Of a DNA stretch of 64,000 bases, positions 14,653 to 28,529 are shown one piece after another. Each line of letters begins with the position of its first letter. Position 1 is the stretch's first letter. The translations under genes were made by a program, and so were the position numbers. The notes beneath the pieces are model-generated. The model was not told the origin of the DNA and ran no database searches. It was given only the letters and a program-made list of their open reading frames with translations. The DNA is from Sinohyriopsis cumingii (taxonomy: Eukaryota; Mollusca; Bivalvia; Unionida; Unionidae), in contig CM068835.1 in NCBI GenBank assembly GCA_028554795.2, positions 34,690,901 to 34,754,900 of the forward strand, read 5' to 3'.

Positions 14653-15059
14653 TTATATGTTGCAGGAAAGATTTGAATTATTTTGAATATTTTCTTTTAT
14701 ATTTCTCAAATAATAATTACAGTATTCCAATATCAGAATTAAGTTTTAATAAGGCCATTAATGTGTTGGTGGAATAAACAAGGTCATGAAGTTAAAAATT
14801 ACATAATACTATTCAAAAGACAGGTGGCTGCTATATATTCTTTAACATGATGTTAAAATAATATATCTATCTCAACACTTATTTATATCAATGACACTGT
14901 ACCTGAATAAGTGTTAACTAAATCAAATAATATTCAGCAATATAAAGATGAGGACCAAAAAGAGCACGTCAAATTCCAGTCTCTTGACAATTTCTGTACT
15001 AATAATGTTACTGAAATATACATTAGGGATTTGACCATTGCATGGAAATGGTTAGACCT

Positions 15060-16010
15060 GGTAAAGCATTATGATTAAATCAGAAAGTGACAGACTGGTC
15101 AAGGAAATATTCCAATCATTTACATTATCTCTCATTATGACCTTGACATTGAGTGCTGGGGTTATGACTGAATATTTGAGACATGTCAATAAAGATAAAA
15201 GGCTAATGTTTTATGAAAATATCTTCACTGATTCAAAAGTTACATCCATAAATTGATAGAGGTCACTCATTTTGGGGAAAGCATTTTTATGGCATGTGAC
15301 ACAGTCTAGCCATACTAAAGTTTATTTAAAATATCTTCAGCTGTTCAAACATTACCGTCATGACAAGGACACATACATCTTCCAGTGTTGTGACCTTAAC
15401 TTTGAGTAGAGGTCATAGTCAATTCAAGCATCACACTATCTATACAAGACATGTTTTAGTCAGTTTCATTACCATGTCTTCAGTGTTTGAAACATTCATA
15501 CATGAAAACAAGATACAAATCAAATAATTAAATTTCCCTTGCTGTGACCCTGATTTTGTGCAGTCTGCATGGCTGCTGTACACAACTCACCTTCTAGTCA
15601 TTACATTTACTTTGCAAACTTTCATTAAAATATTTTCAGTGGTTAAAATGTTATACTCTTAATAAGAATGCAAGTCACAAAAGTACATTTTCCCCTGCCT
15701 TCACCTTGGCACTGAGGCACAGAGCAGACTATGGTACCTGACACACCATCTAGTCATGATATTTATTTGGGTACAGTTTCATTATAAGATCTACAGTGGT
15801 TGAGATGTTACAGTCTTAAAAAATATAGAAGTCAGAATTATATTTCCCCTTGCCATGACCTTAAACTTGAGACAGAAGGCATTGCTATTGGAAGTGACAC
15901 AACATCTGGTCATGATATATATTTGTGCAAGTTGTTGGTAAATCTGGATAACCATTATAAGGTTATATGCTGGAGAAGCTAATAAAGACCAGAAGGACAA
16001 AAGGTAAGAT
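15060..16010. repeat. degenerate ~150-170 bp tandem-like repeats
   Basis: The stretch contains about five diverged units. Each carries a 'tgacctt(g)ac(a/t)tt' phrase, a 'gacacaccatctagtcatgatatttatttg' phrase and a 'gtttcatta..atatcttcagtggtt' phrase, for example near 15,140/15,390/15,700/15,860. Spacing is irregular and identity low. It does not encode protein. I infer an old tandemly amplified intronic repeat; a decayed dispersed element is also possible. Confidence 0.5.
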
Positions 16011-16292
16011 GGACATATCATAATCATGAATATATTATCGTCAGATATGATATCAATTAATCATTATTTTCAATCAATAAGGTACAAAACTGGTTTCAGT
16101 CACATAAAAAATGAGAAAAATTGTATATTAACTTGGACTTTCAAATTTCAAGCATTACATGAATTTTGTTAAACATTTTTGAGTGAAATTATTATCAAAC
16201 CTTTGGAATACAAAGAATCAGTATAAAGTTCACCATTTGCAAATGAGATAAACAAATTAAAGATACTTGTTAAACAACAATTATATCCTTAC

Positions 16293-17876
16293 CTTGTTTG
16301 CCAATAGCTTGCATATGCTTCTCAAGCCACTGATTCTGGTCTGCTTGATACACAAACGTTTTCTCTAACCCTGGGAGTAGTTCTCTTTCCTTCTTGCTGC
16401 AAAGCAAAATCTGGTCAGATGTCCTGCATCTGGAAACAAATGTTATGAAAGAATAGTCTTGTAGGGGAAGAAGCTCTAAGCCTTCTAAAATCTCATAGCA
16501 ACAGTCTAGAGTAAGGAACCGAAGGATGTTGAGCTTTTCTTCCCACGAGAAGGACTTGTACCTTGGATTCTCTTTCAACACAGCAGCAAAACCTTTTGAA
16601 TTCATATCCATGAGACAACTGTTGAATTTAGAGAAAAACCTGAGCACATGCAAAGGCACATCCACATAGTGTTTGTCATAAATCTGTAGAACTTTGACCA
16701 GGGTAGACCTAACAGCTGGTGGTAAGTTAGTGTACTTATGGAATGTCGCGAAAAGAGCTTCTGAACAACTAATCCAGCTCTTTATTCCATACTTGTTGAC
16801 AGTCATTAAAGTGGGTTTTGAAGTATGTCTCCTGAAAAGACTAGGAAGGATGGAATTCCATTCCTCTACAACCATGTCAACTCTTGGAATAACTGCATAT
16901 ACACACTGAACAACGTCATCTGAATTTCCATTTTTCATAGCATGATCAATCAACTCACTTATAAGAATTTCATACGCATCTGGTAGTACCTCTTTGACCA
17001 GTTTTTCATTCCACACCAATTGTTTGTCCCTATGTAGGTGCATCATATCCTGTTCAGCTGAAGGCCATTTGATGTGGCGTCTGTTCTGGCTCAAGGCAAA
17101 GAATCCATTTACATGCACAGGCAATCCTGACATGCTTTTAGTCTTCTGTGGCAAAGGCAGGAAGCAATATATGTGACCTTTGAACTCTGTATGATTTTGG
17201 CCCATAGGAGCAGCCACGCCAACAAGAGGGCAGTATCCCAGAGAATCATCCTGAATAAGTGCTTGAAGGTCTTCAGACATATCACCTCCCTTGTAGTAAT
17301 GAATCACCATCCAGTCATTATTGATTTCCTCAATAACAGAGTCTCCATCAAATGATTTTGTGCACAAGGACAGGTGATATCTACAGTCAATGGAATTCAG
17401 TGGAATAGATTTATTCAAATTTTTTATCTTCATCATAAATGTTTTTCTGAGTTCTCTAACTTCCTCTACATTCTTCACAATTTCCACAGTAAACTGTAAA
17501 TTGATTGTATTTTTATCACCCTTTCTCTCATGCAAAGAAACTTTCACTAAATTTTTCAAGAAGACCAAAACGTTTGAGGCTTCAGTTTGAAATGAAGTAA
17601 AAAGATCCATCACCTTCACTCTATTGTACAATGTATCTGACAGCTTCGAAGCCTCCGATCTCAAGGGAAACCTGAATAAGGTTCCCCTATAAATCCCTGT
17701 CTGCAAAATCTTCCTTGAAATACCAAATGTTCCATCCAAGGCCAGGAAGAAGTCCTCAATGTTCAACTTCTTCCATTTCTTAAGTTTGGACAGTTGGATT
17801 GTCAGACAAACACATTCAGCACTTCTGTGGGGATCCATGAATAGAATCCTATCGCCACTCAACACAATGGGGTGAT
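16293..17876 (-). CDS. sacsin-like gene, exon encoding the C-terminal part of SRR1
   Basis: The exon starts after ..ttgtttcag (17,877) and ends at CAAG|GTAAGG (16,293), giving 1,584 nt with phase 1 on both sides. The joined codon with the previous exon encodes Asp of the HIT-DHPIVLSGDRILFMDPHRS stretch that follows the G-box of SRR1. Residues RGTLFRFPLR, GHIYCFLPLPQKT and SGLPVHVNGFFALSQNRR are recurring landmarks of sacsin repeats and also occur in SRR2 and SRR3 of the giant exon. The rest is the regulatory helical part of the repeat. The upstream portion of the open frame before 17,876 is intron. Confidence 0.92.
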
Positions 17877-20200
17877 CTGAAACAAGACAGATATAACTAT
17901 GGAAGCAAGGGAACCTTGAACAGTACATTATAAAGTCCAATAAAATCAGATCCCTAAAATCTGCATTGATACTGATGGATGATACGTGGGTCTTATGTCA
18001 CCTGCTTACTAAAATATGCAATTTCCCTGCATGCAGATCTTTCTGGAACACACATGTATACAGCTTATACACTAACCGGTATTTGGTAACAGCCAAAATT
18101 TAAGTGTGACATTCAAAATGGCAACAGGACAGAGGGTTGTGTTATTCCATGTGGATTTACACACCAAACAGGATTTGATCCAGAAATATTATGCACATAT
18201 CACCAAAAGAACCCTACAGCAGACGGTAGCTCAACAGACACTAGAAATACCGATAAGTTTATAAAATATACACTGATGCATGCAGGCAAAAGTGGCATCA
18301 GATTATGCATATTTTAATGAATAGGCGATATCAGCCCCTATACCACCAGTCAATAGTATTATAGGTGAGGGGCTGATTTATCGGCCTATACATTATATGC
18401 TACTGCTGTTTTTCATAATCCTGCCTGCTGGCATTAGCAGAGGTGGCTGACTCTGGTCAGCTATGGCACAGTGACATTGACTCTGCACTTTAAACCCTAC
18501 AATCAGGTGGTCCCTTCCATACTTGCCCAAATGCAAACCCATCTGTGAATTTTGCTGAAGAAGATGATGCAGAGAACCAACTCTATTTCCCTGTATCAGT
18601 GTGACCTTGACCTTTGACCTGTCCAACTTAACAGGTGAGGCTTGTTTACATCCTTGAATGCATTCCCTCTTCAATGTTGGGTGTGATTATCTAGATGTAT
18701 TTGTAATTCTTTTTTTAGACACCTTTCTCCATGTTACACTGACCTTGACATTTGATTATTTTAGCAGTCCTATGTGCAAGCCATCCTCAGAGTCTGGTCA
18801 AAGTATGTTGTCTAAAACAAACCACTTTTCTCTGAGTTGAGGGTATATTTCTTTCTCACCCATATACAAGCCTTCAACAAAGTTTAGTCATGGTTTGCGA
18901 TCAAAAACTAAAGTTCAAGTACATAAAGAAATTTTGAATAATGTTAAGTTTGCTACCTTAAGAATCCAGCCTTGCTGTAAAGATGAAAATTAGTCTTTTC
19001 TGCCAATCTACATAAAGAGACCGAGGGAAGAAACTCACACTCATTACCTACCAATGACTATGGCTAGGTGTTGTCATTTTTAAGTCAAATGATGCCTCGA
19101 GGATGCTTGCATTTGTGGGGAGACTGGGACAGTTTAATCATGATGTGATCATGTATTTCCAGACAAACGTAGTTTACTAAAAACTTTGCTTTCTCCTTTG
19201 AATACATTTCTCAATCACATTAACGTTAGGAGAAAAAGATAAAAGATAATAGGAGGAGAGACTGCTGACCATCCTACCTCCACTAAGGGCATACTTTTAA
19301 AGAAACATGATTGTATTCTCTTCAAGAAGGATAGCCTGCTCTCCTAACATGAGAGCAGCACATCCGACAGTCAAAGGACCCATGAAAACTATTATCTAGT
19401 TAAGAAGAAAATTACTGAAACCTTCCTACTAAAAAGGAAAAATGTTTATGGGTGAATCTAGTGCCAAACTATAATACAAGTCATACAGGTCTTATAGGCA
19501 TTCAACACCGACTATTTCAGTAATGGGTGTAATTTTTTTAGACTTTGATTCTACATACCTTTAAGTGGTAAGTATTCACTTCATTTGGAGTCATACACAT
19601 CCATAGGACCTTTGGAAGGTCATTAATTAGATGCCCCAATAGGTACATATGGCAAAATTAATGTTAAAATACGTAGATATTTTGTAACAAAATGAACCAA
19701 AGGATGTTATACAGTACAATCCCGACTAAATGTTGCACGCTATGATGACACAATTATGAAAGCTATGTATATTGATAAACAAATTTGTACTACGCTAATG
19801 ATTGTGATGATTCCACTCAATGCACTCTTATTCTGATCCAAGTTTAGCACATGGCTACCATTCAAGTCCATAACAATAGGTAATTTTCATCTGGATGTGT
19901 TTTGGTGGCAGTTAAGGTGCAGAGCATTCAATAATAAGGACTGAATAGACTTTGGTTAAAGAAAATAAGTGTTACATTTTTCAAGAACAATTTATATTTA
20001 ATTTAATGCGAGTAAATGTACATACATGACCCATGTGACTTTTACTATAGTGTCTGTTTGTCTGTTAGATGATGTGCTGATGTAAGCTGGATTTTGTGGT
20101 CATCTGGGCAACAGACACTGGACATATCAGATTCAAATCTTGTCAATGTGAACCTAAATCCATTGACAAAAGCTCTAGAAAGTGGTCTGGGCATGCCAGC
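17877..20200 (-). other. intron of sacsin-like gene, first part, no feature seen
   Basis: This is AT-rich non-coding sequence between the exon at 17,876 and the DIRS-like remnant. Small ORFs here have no recognisable content. Confidence 0.6.
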
Positions 20201-22400
20201 CAACAGCTTCTATTTTGTCTTGATTCAACACATTATAAAATGAGGCTTGCAGAGATCACCCAAATGTAATGAGCTGAAATCTTCTGATCTTGATTAAACC
20301 AAGCAAATAACACATTTCACCCATCATGATAGAGCTTGAGGGACAATAATTTCTTTCCTGGCCTTTTCCAGGCAAGTTGCTATTTTGTTCAACTTTTCTC
20401 TGGGCACTTCAAGTAGTATTTGAGGACACGAACATGGTCTGGTCTTGCATCGTCCTGTCTCTTGATGCATCTGTCAAAGTCAGGAAGAATATGATGACCT
20501 TCTGGTTACTTGTTTATAGAAGTCTATCCTTGACCACAATACTTGGTTGTGTCCTTGTAGCCACATAAGCATCCCATGAGAACTGGATATTGTTTGGGTC
20601 CATTGAAAGGGTGTGCAACTCACTCACCCTGCATGCAGAAAGTGAGACTATTAGAAATCGTGATTTATATAATAGTAGCTAAGCAGACATCTGGCTAAAG
20701 GCTCCAACTTAGCTGAATTAGGCAATTACATTTTCATGACGGATTCTGTTTTTGAAACGGGGTGAGAGATTTTGGTCTCTTCAAGTCAAAAGTGGCCAGT
20801 AGGTCTGACAGTTCTTGTATCATGGTTAATATTCACTCTGCCATGATGCATATGTGTTGGAAATCATGGAGCTGTAGTATTTGGTAACTATCTCATATTC
20901 TCGTCAAACAGCTGGGGAAAGTTGTGGGACTGAGGCATACAAATGGACAATGCTGATTACTTTGCACCAGTCCTTGAATATACACCACTTTCTTTTAGAT
21001 GCCTTCAAAGTTGAGGACCTTCTAGCTTGTGATATCATCTCGACAATCAAAGACTGTAATTCCTTTCTTCGCAGGGTTCTCATAGCAGGAGCTAAACATG
21101 AAGAAGGAGCCAGACAGGACACAGATGAAATTTCTGCAAAAGCAGGTAGTCTAGTTAATTCAGTGCTGCTTGGATTTTGTCTGGACATGTCTATCTTTAG
21201 ATCATTAACCAAGGACTCAGAGACAAGCTATTAGTTCTGACCCATCTATTTCTGCATTATTTTGTCACAAGGACTGAAAAGAAGCAGAGTAGGGAAGGTC
21301 TAAAAACCAATCCAATATTGATAGTGCATCCACAATCTATGCTTCTGGGTTCAAAATAAGGGACACAAAGATGTGCAGATTGTGATTCCACTTTGTCACA
21401 AATAGACCTATCATCAGATGAAGCCCAAAGACTTAATTGCTGAAACCAAATGGGAGTGCATAAAACTGATATAGTTTTCCATGGGTAGAAAAACTAAACA
21501 AACTTGTGCAGTGCGAGATGAATAGGGATGTGGAAATAGGCAGTCAAGCCTATACTGATCATCAATTCCTCCTTTTAGATGTAAAATCTTATTGAACAAG
21601 CCATTTCCAGCTTGAACTTCCACAATGCAACTTATTTTTTGAGTTGGCTGAGGTCACTGATCAGCCTGTCTTTTATGTTGGCCTTAGATACTAAAAAGAG
21701 TCTGGAATAAAAACCTTATAGTTTACTTTCTGAAGAATCTCCACTGCCTGCTTGCTGAGCAATGACCTGATCTCCTTCTGCATAATCTCTGCTTTCTAAA
21801 AATCATACTGAATGTCTATCATGAAAGGAGACGATGAAAAGGTGGGGGTTAGATAAATGAAATTTAAAACCCCTCCACAATAACTTTGGATCACCCATTC
21901 ATTTTGCAAAGAAAGTTTTATCAAACACTGATGGAATGCAGAAGTCTGGTGCCAACCAGTACGCTGTTGGGGTGTTGAGTCAGCAGTGGTTGTTAGGAGA
22001 CTTAGGAAAATAAAAACCTTATTTCTTATCCCTTTGATTAAATTGTCTCTTGAAATTTGACTGAGATTGAAACTATTACTGTTGCTGCACAGTATTTGAC
22101 ATGTTGTCTTTTTGCCAATGACTGGTTCTCCTCTGAGGCCTATATGGATTCGGCATGAATGTCTCAGCTCCTGCGCTGCCTCCTCACTTCCTCTGTCCTT
22201 CTGCCAAACAATACTGGATTGCCAAGGAATGATGCAACTTAAGTGATGACTAGCAAATTTATTCACTTGTGCAGGAGCTGAAAATACAGTTCCTAAATAT
22301 GGAACAGTTCTTGCCCATGCTTCTGCCACAATCTATCATTTGGATCCTATAATGGAGTATCCTCACATTTCCCTGGAGTCCAGTTTACATAAGTCCCTCC
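20200..22400 (-). mobile_element. decayed DIRS-like (tyrosine-recombinase) retroelement, RT/RNase H region
   Basis: On the minus strand, around 21,430-21,590, a frame contains DAYFHIPIH followed after a frameshift by residues resembling the RT region of DIRS/Ty3-like elements. Further upstream in the element (22,330-21,800) an open stretch ends in a block resembling the GGRL..F....W segment that precedes the RT core (here CGGVLNFIYLTP), and around 20,480 a TDAS phrase resembles an RNase H start. Several frameshifts and stops separate these. I saw no recombinase or terminal repeats. Calling it DIRS rather than another RT class rests on weak, decayed motifs. Confidence 0.45.
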
Positions 22401-23990
22401 ATATATCCATGCATGGCCTTCAGGTCAGTTAGTCCAGGTGCGTGTCCTTTTTACTGGACCTTAATGTTCCATTTCAACATACATTTATACTGAATGACAA
22501 CTTTCCAGCTGCAAACCAGCCTGGCAGTGAGTCCAGCCATCTAGCCTGCTGTACCTTTTGTCTAGTGAGCAGAGATCCGTTAATACCAAATACCAGCCTG
22601 TAATGAGTTTAGAATCATAAGGGAATCACACTGACTGATCATTCCTTTTTGCTTTACCTTTCACATTGGTGGTTCCAAGAGTGACACTCCAGCACACCAC
22701 CCAAAAAACAGCCAGGCATACCACCCAGACAGCAAATGAGTCGATTGCTCATCCATTCAACTTGCAAGTCATCATATTTTCCGACTGTCCATATGGTCAG
22801 AACATGCTCAGCTATTTATACTGGTCAACCATTTATAGCTTATCCTTTGGAGTAATATCGGCAGTACCCATGACTCTTTTAAAACAAGCTTTACAGCAAA
22901 AGCATCATTATTAGTATGTTTCCCATTTTGAAAACCCAAAGATAACACTAAGATAAAGAAAGCATATTCTTTTTCTTTTACTTTTACAAATCAATGTATT
23001 TAGTGAATTAAGAAACAGTCAAAGCTTGCAAAAACTACAAACTAAAATAGTGTCCAGGAACAGAAATTACACACCCAACCAACACTCCTTGAAGGAGTGC
23101 TGTGATTAAGAGAGAGAGATAACACTGGGATAATGTTATCCATGTATGCATGAAAATGCAATATAGCACATCAATTAAGGCTGCAATATTTACATGCACA
23201 TGACTGTCAATGATGCAGGAACTACCCACTTCTAATCAAATATTTTGACATCTTGGCATAAGGCTGTTTAGTAGAATACTTGTCTTACTTATTTTCTTAA
23301 AACTCACATCATATTATGGCATCATTATCAAAAATTCAAAATTGTCAACAATTGCTTGAAGTGCATATTACACATTAGGCTGCCAGCAGATAACATTTTA
23401 TTGAAACTTCATTATTTAACTTTGAAAAACATGTTTGCTAACAGAACCTTTAAATGTCACATTTTATTTTAATGAAACAGTTTCTAAGCCAAAATATGGT
23501 TTCTTAGTCACTGTAGAAGCATCTCATTTGCATTTACAGAAGAAAGTCTAGATTTATCTATCTGTTGATTTTTTTCATCATACACATGTAAGCAGCAGTA
23601 GAAAACAATAACCCAATGGTCTAAGGAATGTTTCCCTTAACTGTCAGACAAAATTATTCAACAAGAGCAAAGCTTAAATTCTGAATCCTGTCATAATATT
23701 AGGCAAAGACATAGAGCAAATGAAACAATCACAAGTTGAGTGAGGTTTAACATGTGTTGAGCAGACCAGATGAATAGATGGAGGGAATGTTATTTTCAAT
23801 TAAATGGCATCACTTCAGCTATTGTAAACCATGTACATATTTAGAAAATTGGGAAAACATTGCTGACTTAACATGCAAAGATGAAAAGAAACAGGTATAA
23901 CTATAGAAGATTTTATTAATTAATATATGATTTCTAACCCAACTTTCACTAGAAGATTCCAAACACTGTCCTTTTTGTGTTTCACAAGTT
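22400..23990 (-). other. intronic sequence, nothing recognised
   Basis: This is AT-rich sequence between the DIRS-like remnant and the SRR1 G-box exon. No motif or repeat stood out. Confidence 0.55.
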
Positions 23991-24015
23991 CAAAAATGTT
24001 GGAAAACTGCATTAC

Positions 24016-24163
24016 CTGTGATGTGGAAAATAGACTTGAACCCCAGTCCAAATCGTCCAACTTTGAGTGGATCATCTTCCTTAACACTGCTGTATATCAT
24101 TTTTATTCCCCTCCAGTCTGATTCTGTGAAGATGGCATCATTAAAGAAGCAAAGAGCTGGTCC
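24016..24163 (-). CDS. sacsin-like gene, exon encoding SRR1 G-box
   Basis: The 148-nt exon is bounded by acceptor ttatttaag (24,164) and donor CACAG|GTAATG (24,016). It encodes GPALCFFNDAIFTESDW through DPLKVGRFGLGFKSIFHIT, the nucleotide-binding lid/G-box of a sacsin repeat (compare GKFGLGFCSVYNLTD of SRR2). Phase 0 in and phase 1 out match both neighbours. The acceptor's upstream tract is an (AAT)n microsatellite rather than a good polypyrimidine tract. Confidence 0.88.
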
Positions 24164-24165
24164 CT

Positions 24166-24200
24166 TAAATAATAATAATAATAATATTAATAACAATAAA
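24166..24200. repeat. (AAT)n microsatellite at splice acceptor
   Basis: An aataataataataatattaataacaataa run abuts the acceptor of the SRR1 G-box exon and replaces its polypyrimidine tract. On the sense strand it reads as (ATT)n immediately before the AAG acceptor. Confidence 0.8.
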
Positions 24201-24232
24201 GAAGAAGTAAGCATTAAGGCAAAGATAAGGCA

Positions 24233-24562
24233 AATTGGTATGTCCCCTTTTACACTGATATATGCAACCAGTGACTAAACAAAACAAATTTGGTATGTCC
24301 CCTTTTACACTGATATATGCAACCAGTGACTAAACAAAACAAATTTGGTATGCCCCATTTCACACTGATATATGCAACCATTGACTAAACAAAACAAATT
24401 TGGTATGTCCCCTTTTACACTGATATATGCAACCAGTGATTAACAAAACAAATTTGGTAATGCACATTTTTACACTGATATATGCAACCAGTGACTAAAC
24501 AAAACAAATCTGGTATGTCCCCTTTTACACTGATATATGCAACCAGTGACTAAACAAAATAA
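24233..24562. repeat. 54-bp minisatellite, about 6 copies
   Basis: Units of about 54 bp are repeated head to tail with few changes; each contains the phrases tggtatgtccccttttacac, tgatatatgcaaccagtgac and taaacaaaacaaat. They begin about 70 bp upstream of the SRR1 G-box exon on the sense strand. Confidence 0.92.
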
Positions 24563-24999
24563 ACAAAACAGAAATAGCACAGAATCAACAAGGGCTCAGA
24601 TCTCAATCCAATGAATTATAGTCATCTTGTTTTAATTGGTAGAAATTAGTGAGTGTTGTCAATAATTTTCATTTTCATTGACAGAAACATGTGCATGTGA
24701 CAAGGGTAATTGTTTTGCATCGGCAGTATGATGCAATTAATCTGGTTGCTAGTCATATTTGCTTTCACACTTGGACTTGTTCTAGATAAAATTTCCTTGC
24801 AGGAGGAAATTGTGCTGTTTCTTCTGTTTTGAAGATAACACCTTGACGTTTTCCAGATGTAAACGATGACATGTAAGATGTTTTTAAAGCATTCATGCAG
24901 TGCAAAACAAAGTGTTAGGTGACCAAAACGAGCTCTGCACTGGATTTAATGAAGCAGCCTTAAATGGCCTAAAAGCTTGAATTAAAAACAACAGCATGT

Positions 25000-25312
25000 G
25001 TGTGACTTGGATTTTTAACGTAGCTTTAACAATTTTCAGTCATGTCACTACGACGTCTACAGTGTGGCAGTTTATAGTGATGTCTAGCACTGGGGCATCA
25101 TGCCACAGACATGTAGCATGATGTCCCACCCAGTCACATTATCCTGACACCAGGCCAACCAGTCCTAAAACTAACCTCTTAATGCTAAGTGCCAAGCGAG
25201 GGAGCTGTTAGTCCCATTTTTGTAAGTCTTTGATATGACTCAGCCGGGGATTGAACCCAGAACCTCCCACATCCAAGGCCGAAGCTCTAACCAATAGTCC
25301 ACTGGAGTGGTT
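25000..25312 (-). mobile_element. tRNA-derived SINE (mollusc type)
   Basis: On the minus strand the copy starts with a tRNA-like head (..ggttagagc.. and B-box-like ggttcaatccc). It is followed by a body with 'gcattaagaggttagttttaggactggttgg' and 'aatgtgactgggtgggacatcatg', and a tail around 25,000-25,070. A second copy lies at 39,200-39,490 and a fragment at 1-50. The layout recalls bivalve Deu/BivaD-type SINEs, which is inference from memory of the layout, not a search. Confidence 0.75.
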
Positions 25313-26389
25313 TAAAAACAACAGTAATTTAAAATTTTGTCAAGGACGAGAATGACATATGAACAAATGATAAGTCTATGTCTGTAACCTGCATACTGGA
25401 AATACATTTTAACCATTATATCAACATGTATAAAATGGCAACATCCTGCCACTAGCAGAAATTAAAGATGAAGAGATCAAGTGTATTGATAATATATTAC
25501 AGGCTGTGTATCATTAATCATATTTATATTTGGCACATGTGTATCATTTCAACCCAAGTTAAGACTGAGTTCAAATAATTAAACTTAATAAACTTATCAT
25601 TTGACAGGTAAAGTTTTGAAAGGTGATACAGTACTCAAGAATGTAAAGTCATTACAGCCACATTTATCTGCTTGTGTAAATTATTGTGTTACGTAAACAT
25701 AAATGAAAGTGCAACTGTCCCTCAATAACAGAATGGGGTCCAAAAACATAGGCTGCACTATAAATGAGTGCACGAGTTACCAAGGGACCTCTAAAAAATG
25801 AAGAAGAGATGCCATCCTAGCAAGAGATTAAGAAGATTTAGGGAAGCGACACTATTTCATAGCTGAATACTTGTTTTATATTTGAATTGGGAATAGATGT
25901 CAATATAGGAGCTTTTTCTAACTAAACTGTTTGCTTCTTAGTATAAATTACCTTTATCTCAAGATAACCAATCTCTGAAAAGTATTTAAAAACATCACTC
26001 CCAGAGTTTTCAACACACATTATGTACTTCATTCTTTATATGCAAAACACTGTGTTATTGTCATTGCTTTTTGCACAATAAAGCAAGATTCTTCTTTTTT
26101 TTAACTAGACATTTTTTTCATGAAACAAGCATCAAAGTTAACACTAAATTTTACAGAAACTACAACTGATTCTTGAGCAAATCTCTGAGTACCAATTCAG
26201 GAATTATAGTTCACTACAAACTTTGGAACTCACTTCTCTATGAACTGTATCTATTGACAATCAAGTATATAAATAAAGCTTTGCATCTGTCGAGTAGTCC
26301 TTTCGCTTGGCTCCTTGCTATCTTTGATCACAAATGTGAATAACTAGGATGCTATAAGGTAATTTAATTAATTGTTACTTACTCAGTAA

Positions 26390-26628
26390 TATTTATAACA
26401 GTGTTTGAACTCAATAATATTTATAGCAGTGTTTGAACTCAATAATATTTATAGCAGTGTTTGAACTCAATAATATTTATAACAGTGTTTGAACTCAATA
26501 ATATTTATAACAGTGTTTGAACTCAATAATATTTATAGCAGTGTTTGAACTCAATAATATTTATAGCAGTGTTTGAACTCAATAATATTTATAACAGTGT
26601 TTGAACTCAATAATATTTATAGCAGTGG
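26390..26628. repeat. 28-bp minisatellite, about 8.5 copies
   Basis: The unit gtttgaactc aataatattt ata(a/g)cagt is repeated head to tail with single-base alternation (ataacagt/atagcagt) among copies. It is AT-rich and intronic. Confidence 0.93.
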
Positions 26629-28529
26629 TCAAATGTTCAGTTGAAATGAGTTGACTTGACACATGACCATGAGCACTAGTTCTTATGTCTTATAAAAAAA
26701 ATTATTCAACTACTTTTATTTGATTTTGATGCAAAAGACATAATTAACATGATAATGCAAAGTAGGTCTGCTTCTATTTTGGCAAACAATACAACAAATA
26801 CATAGACAAATTAGAGCTCAAACAAAGTAGGCAGTTAATTAGATTCTCATAGAAATGCTTGCAGACATTGCTGTGACAGCAGATTGGCAATTTTCATGTT
26901 TGAATGCAAGAGAGTATGATGACTGTACAGAAACTGAAGTCAAACAGAGAACTGAAAAACACAAAATTTTCCTTCACAACCCTTATTTTGTTGGTATTTA
27001 TTTCTTACAGTGTTGCATCTGTGTTGCACCAGTAGGCATTACTGACATTTTTTCTGATAAATATTTCATCAAATATTGTCATTTACAGTGCGCTGACAAT
27101 TTTTGGGTAAAGAAAATGTAACAAACTATAGTCTTTTTTAAAAAAGCTAAGAATTTCATGATGTTCATTCATATTTCTGGGTAACAACCACTGTCCCTTA
27201 TGATGAAATGAACAATTTTGATCACAATTTCTTTCACATTCAATAATGATCCATTCTGTTTGTATCTTCTAGAACAAAAAATTGCGATCCATACCTGCAT
27301 TATAAGCAGGTTCACAACTTACGCAGGTGGGAATTATCAAAGGTGTGGTATATGTTCACTATTTTTGTTTTGTCCTCATGCTACAAATGAGAAGATATTT
27401 TACTGTCTTTGACTTCTGGTAAGATGCAGAAAATTAATTTTCAGTCACTGCTCAAACAGAGTGAAACCCAGCTATAATGTGATAACTGGGTTTCAAAAAT
27501 TGGACCGCATTAATAGCAAGGTCGTGTTAATGCAGGGTTTTATAGTATGTTACTTTTTTCATAGAACAACACATTGGCATATATACGTTTATTCATGTCT
27601 ATTGTATATCATGAATAGGGTATCAACACCATTTACTATCATGTCATCATGGCATGCAATTCATCCATAATGCATGTAATTCCATTGAAAAATTGCACAC
27701 AGATTTAAAATATTCAATAATTTTGTCACAAATCATTGTGTCTGAATTAAATGGCTAATATATAGCATGAACAGAGTATTAACACCATTTACTTACTGCC
27801 TGATATTGTACCATCATGGCATGCAGTTAATCCATAATACATATAATTCCATTGCAAAATTTGCATACATATTTAAACTATTCAGTAATTTTGTCACAGA
27901 TTATTATATGTCTGAATTCAATGGAAAAAATTAACAGCAAAATTAGGTTAAGAAAGACAAAGCACATGTACAGTTTATAATTGCGCTCCAGGGTCTATGA
28001 ACGGTGTTTGTACAAATTTCATACTGCTAAAATTTTCTCATATGCATTTCCGTGTCCTTTTATCCACTGTAAATTCCCAATAATTAACACCTGTATGCCT
28101 ATTCGTCTGAATGACTACAACAAGAATAATTAACAAACAACACATGCTTTCAGTGTGCATATAACTTTTACTTCAGATTTTGTGAATATCGAAAGAAACA
28201 TGAGAAAAATACTTTTATAAAGATTTAAAGCTAAACACATGTACAGTTTCATACCCTTTCAATTTCCAGCTAATAAAGTGGACATTATTCACTGGTCAAC
28301 TGATTGCATCTAATAACACCGCCAAGCCGAGCAAACATGTTGGCAGCTTTCACTTTGGATGTTTATTAAATTGTGAGAATCTTTTATCAACCACCGCATT
28401 GTCTGCTGCTTGGCTGTGAATGCAGTTAAAGAAGAAACACATGTCAGCTATTGTTTGAGCAATGATTGTAAGCAGAATTAATTGAAGACAATCACGAAGA
28501 TGTATTTCTGGCTTTACTCATTGAGCGTA

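Larger units (their letters stand above)
14211..16292 (-). other. intron of sacsin-like gene
   Basis: The donor is CAAG|GTAAGG at 16,293/16,292 and the acceptor is tttttgtag at 14,211. The intron contains a (TC)n tract near 14,610-14,652 and the degenerate repeats listed separately. No exon is seen in it. Confidence 0.75.

Noticed and set aside
20881-21234. 117-aa plus-strand ORF with an antisense 102-aa partner
   Set aside because: No recognisable domain; it lies within the decayed DIRS-like region and is likely chance.
24233-26628. Repeat arrays considered as CRISPR-like
   Set aside because: Units are contiguous without unique spacers and the context is eukaryotic intron, so they are ordinary minisatellites.
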